Below the pieces are notes generated by a model. That model was not told the DNA's origin. It did not search any database and worked only from the letters and a program-made list of their open reading frames with translations. The translations under genes and the position numbers were made by a program. 64,000 nucleotides of DNA, from NCBI GenBank assembly GCA_005503215.1, contig SCNS01000007.1:1-64000 (forward strand). Reading direction: 5' to 3'. Position 1 is the first letter of the stretch; every line of letters starts with the position of its first letter. This DNA is from Sphingomonadaceae bacterium 3R27C6 (lineage in GTDB: Bacteria > Pseudomonadota > Alphaproteobacteria > Sphingomonadales > Sphingomonadaceae). Positions 63,395 through 64,000 of this stretch are shown here, piece by piece.

Positions 63395-64000
63395 CGCCTC
63401 TTTCGCCTCTTTTTCGAAACTCTCTCCCCCGCACCGGACCTACGTTTCCGAACGGAGGCCGCGGTGAACTCCGCACCAGCATCGCGGTGCGCCGCAACGC
63501 CGGTGCGGGCGCTTTCCTCCAGAGCGTTTTGAGCAATTGCTCGACAAGGCGTCTGCGCCGCGCGATCTCGACGCCGCCTGCGATGCCGGCGGGCTGTTCC
63601 GGCTAGACGCTCAGCCGCACATCATTGCGACGCGCTCGCGGCTTTCGATTCTCGGCCAGTTGCTGCGCCATGCTGCGACGCGCGGCGCTTGATTCGCAAC
63701 CTTCCGCGATATCGTCGCCCATGCACGCACCTCTGTCCTGAAAATACGTGGTGGGGTTGGCCGGCTGCGCTGCGTCTCTACCTACGAGGGATGCCTTCCA
63801 GGCCGAATCTAGCGCCCGTCCCCAGCTGAGGAGCCGCTGCTTGCCATGACGCGAAACTGTGCTTCCAACCGTCCCTTGCGAGGATTTGTTTCGGGACTAA
63901 GACGGCAGCGGCTCGTCTTGGCATCTCTGCCGTCGGCGCCGTGCAGACGCACGTCGTCATCAAACTGCTGTTCAACGCCATCGATCTGGGCGCGGGTCTC
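63395..64000. other. Right-hand edge without a recognised gene
   Basis: About 600 bases after the amidohydrolase. Apart from an open-frame fragment at 63468-63692 nothing is recognised. On the plus strand from about 63831 to the edge, a frame without a normal start reads GTKTAAARLGISAVGAVQTH; on the minus strand a 67-codon frame occupies 63778-63981. Neither has family features. No terminator with a T-run follows the amidohydrolase, only CT-rich sequence. Confidence 0.35.
63468..63692 (+). pseudogene. Unrecognised coding-like fragment without a start codon
   Basis: A 74-codon frame preceded directly by a stop (TGA at 63465) and lacking ATG or GTG at its front. Its product is protein-like (RFPPERFEQLLDKASAPRDL, later IIATRSRLSILGQLLRHAA) and ends at 63692. 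It may be the 3' remnant of a degraded gene. I do not recognise the family, and chance in GC-rich DNA is possible. Confidence 0.25.

Overview
The window is GC-rich, densely coded alphaproteobacterial DNA. The gene families point to a sphingomonad (Sphingomonadaceae, possibly Sphingopyxis-like): a Tn4371-like trb conjugation cluster with DUF3363 relaxase and DUF2274, stacked ars and czc resistance genes, large TonB-dependent receptors, and exported amidohydrolases next to DAACS symporters. The genus is an inference from gene content only.

Region 1 (1-15928) is a conjugation module. It has a 5'-truncated relaxase, the VirD4/TraG coupling protein, a ribbon-helix-helix protein and the mating-pair operon trbB-C-D-E-J-K-L-F-G-I with a DUF2274 gene, mostly linked by 1-4 base stop/start overlaps. 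Between the RHH gene and trbB lies a block on the opposite strand: a RadC/JAB protein with a winged-helix tail, a four-helix membrane protein, a small helical protein and a LuxR-type HTH protein with a C-terminal membrane anchor.

Region 2 (15956-19161) is an arsenic operon on the minus strand: arsR, thioredoxin-type arsC, glutaredoxin-type arsC, ACR3 and arsH. Two imperfect direct repeats lie at its promoter.

Region 3 (19236-45181) is a divalent-metal and stress island. It contains: a MerR regulator (CadR/PbrR-like) divergent from a CDF exporter and a cytochrome c-FTR1 permease; a second CDF gene; a czcCBA operon on the minus strand preceded by a DUF3703 gene and a His-rich protein, behind a MerR-type promoter; a second, divergent czcCBA operon with a CzcI-like protein and DUF190; an SRPBCC protein; a P1B-4-type ATPase with a His-rich linker; an HAE-type RND pump; a second SRPBCC protein; and a coupled dsbB-dsbA pair.

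Region 4 (45437-63394) looks like nutrient acquisition. One minus-strand operon encodes an ECF sigma factor, a Cys/Met-metabolism PLP enzyme, a TonB receptor and a seven-repeat FG-GAP/ASPIC (CRTAC1) protein. Around it are two DAACS symporters, an Lrp regulator, a second TonB receptor with two exported amidohydrolases (one lacking the usual HxH metal motif), RidA, and a third amidohydrolase fused to a C-terminal beta-rich domain. I read this as uptake across the outer membrane, periplasmic hydrolysis of amide or peptide compounds, and import and deamination of the products; the substrate is unknown. The last 600 bases hold only an unrecognised open-frame fragment. No rRNA, tRNA, CRISPR array, insertion sequence or integrase was found.
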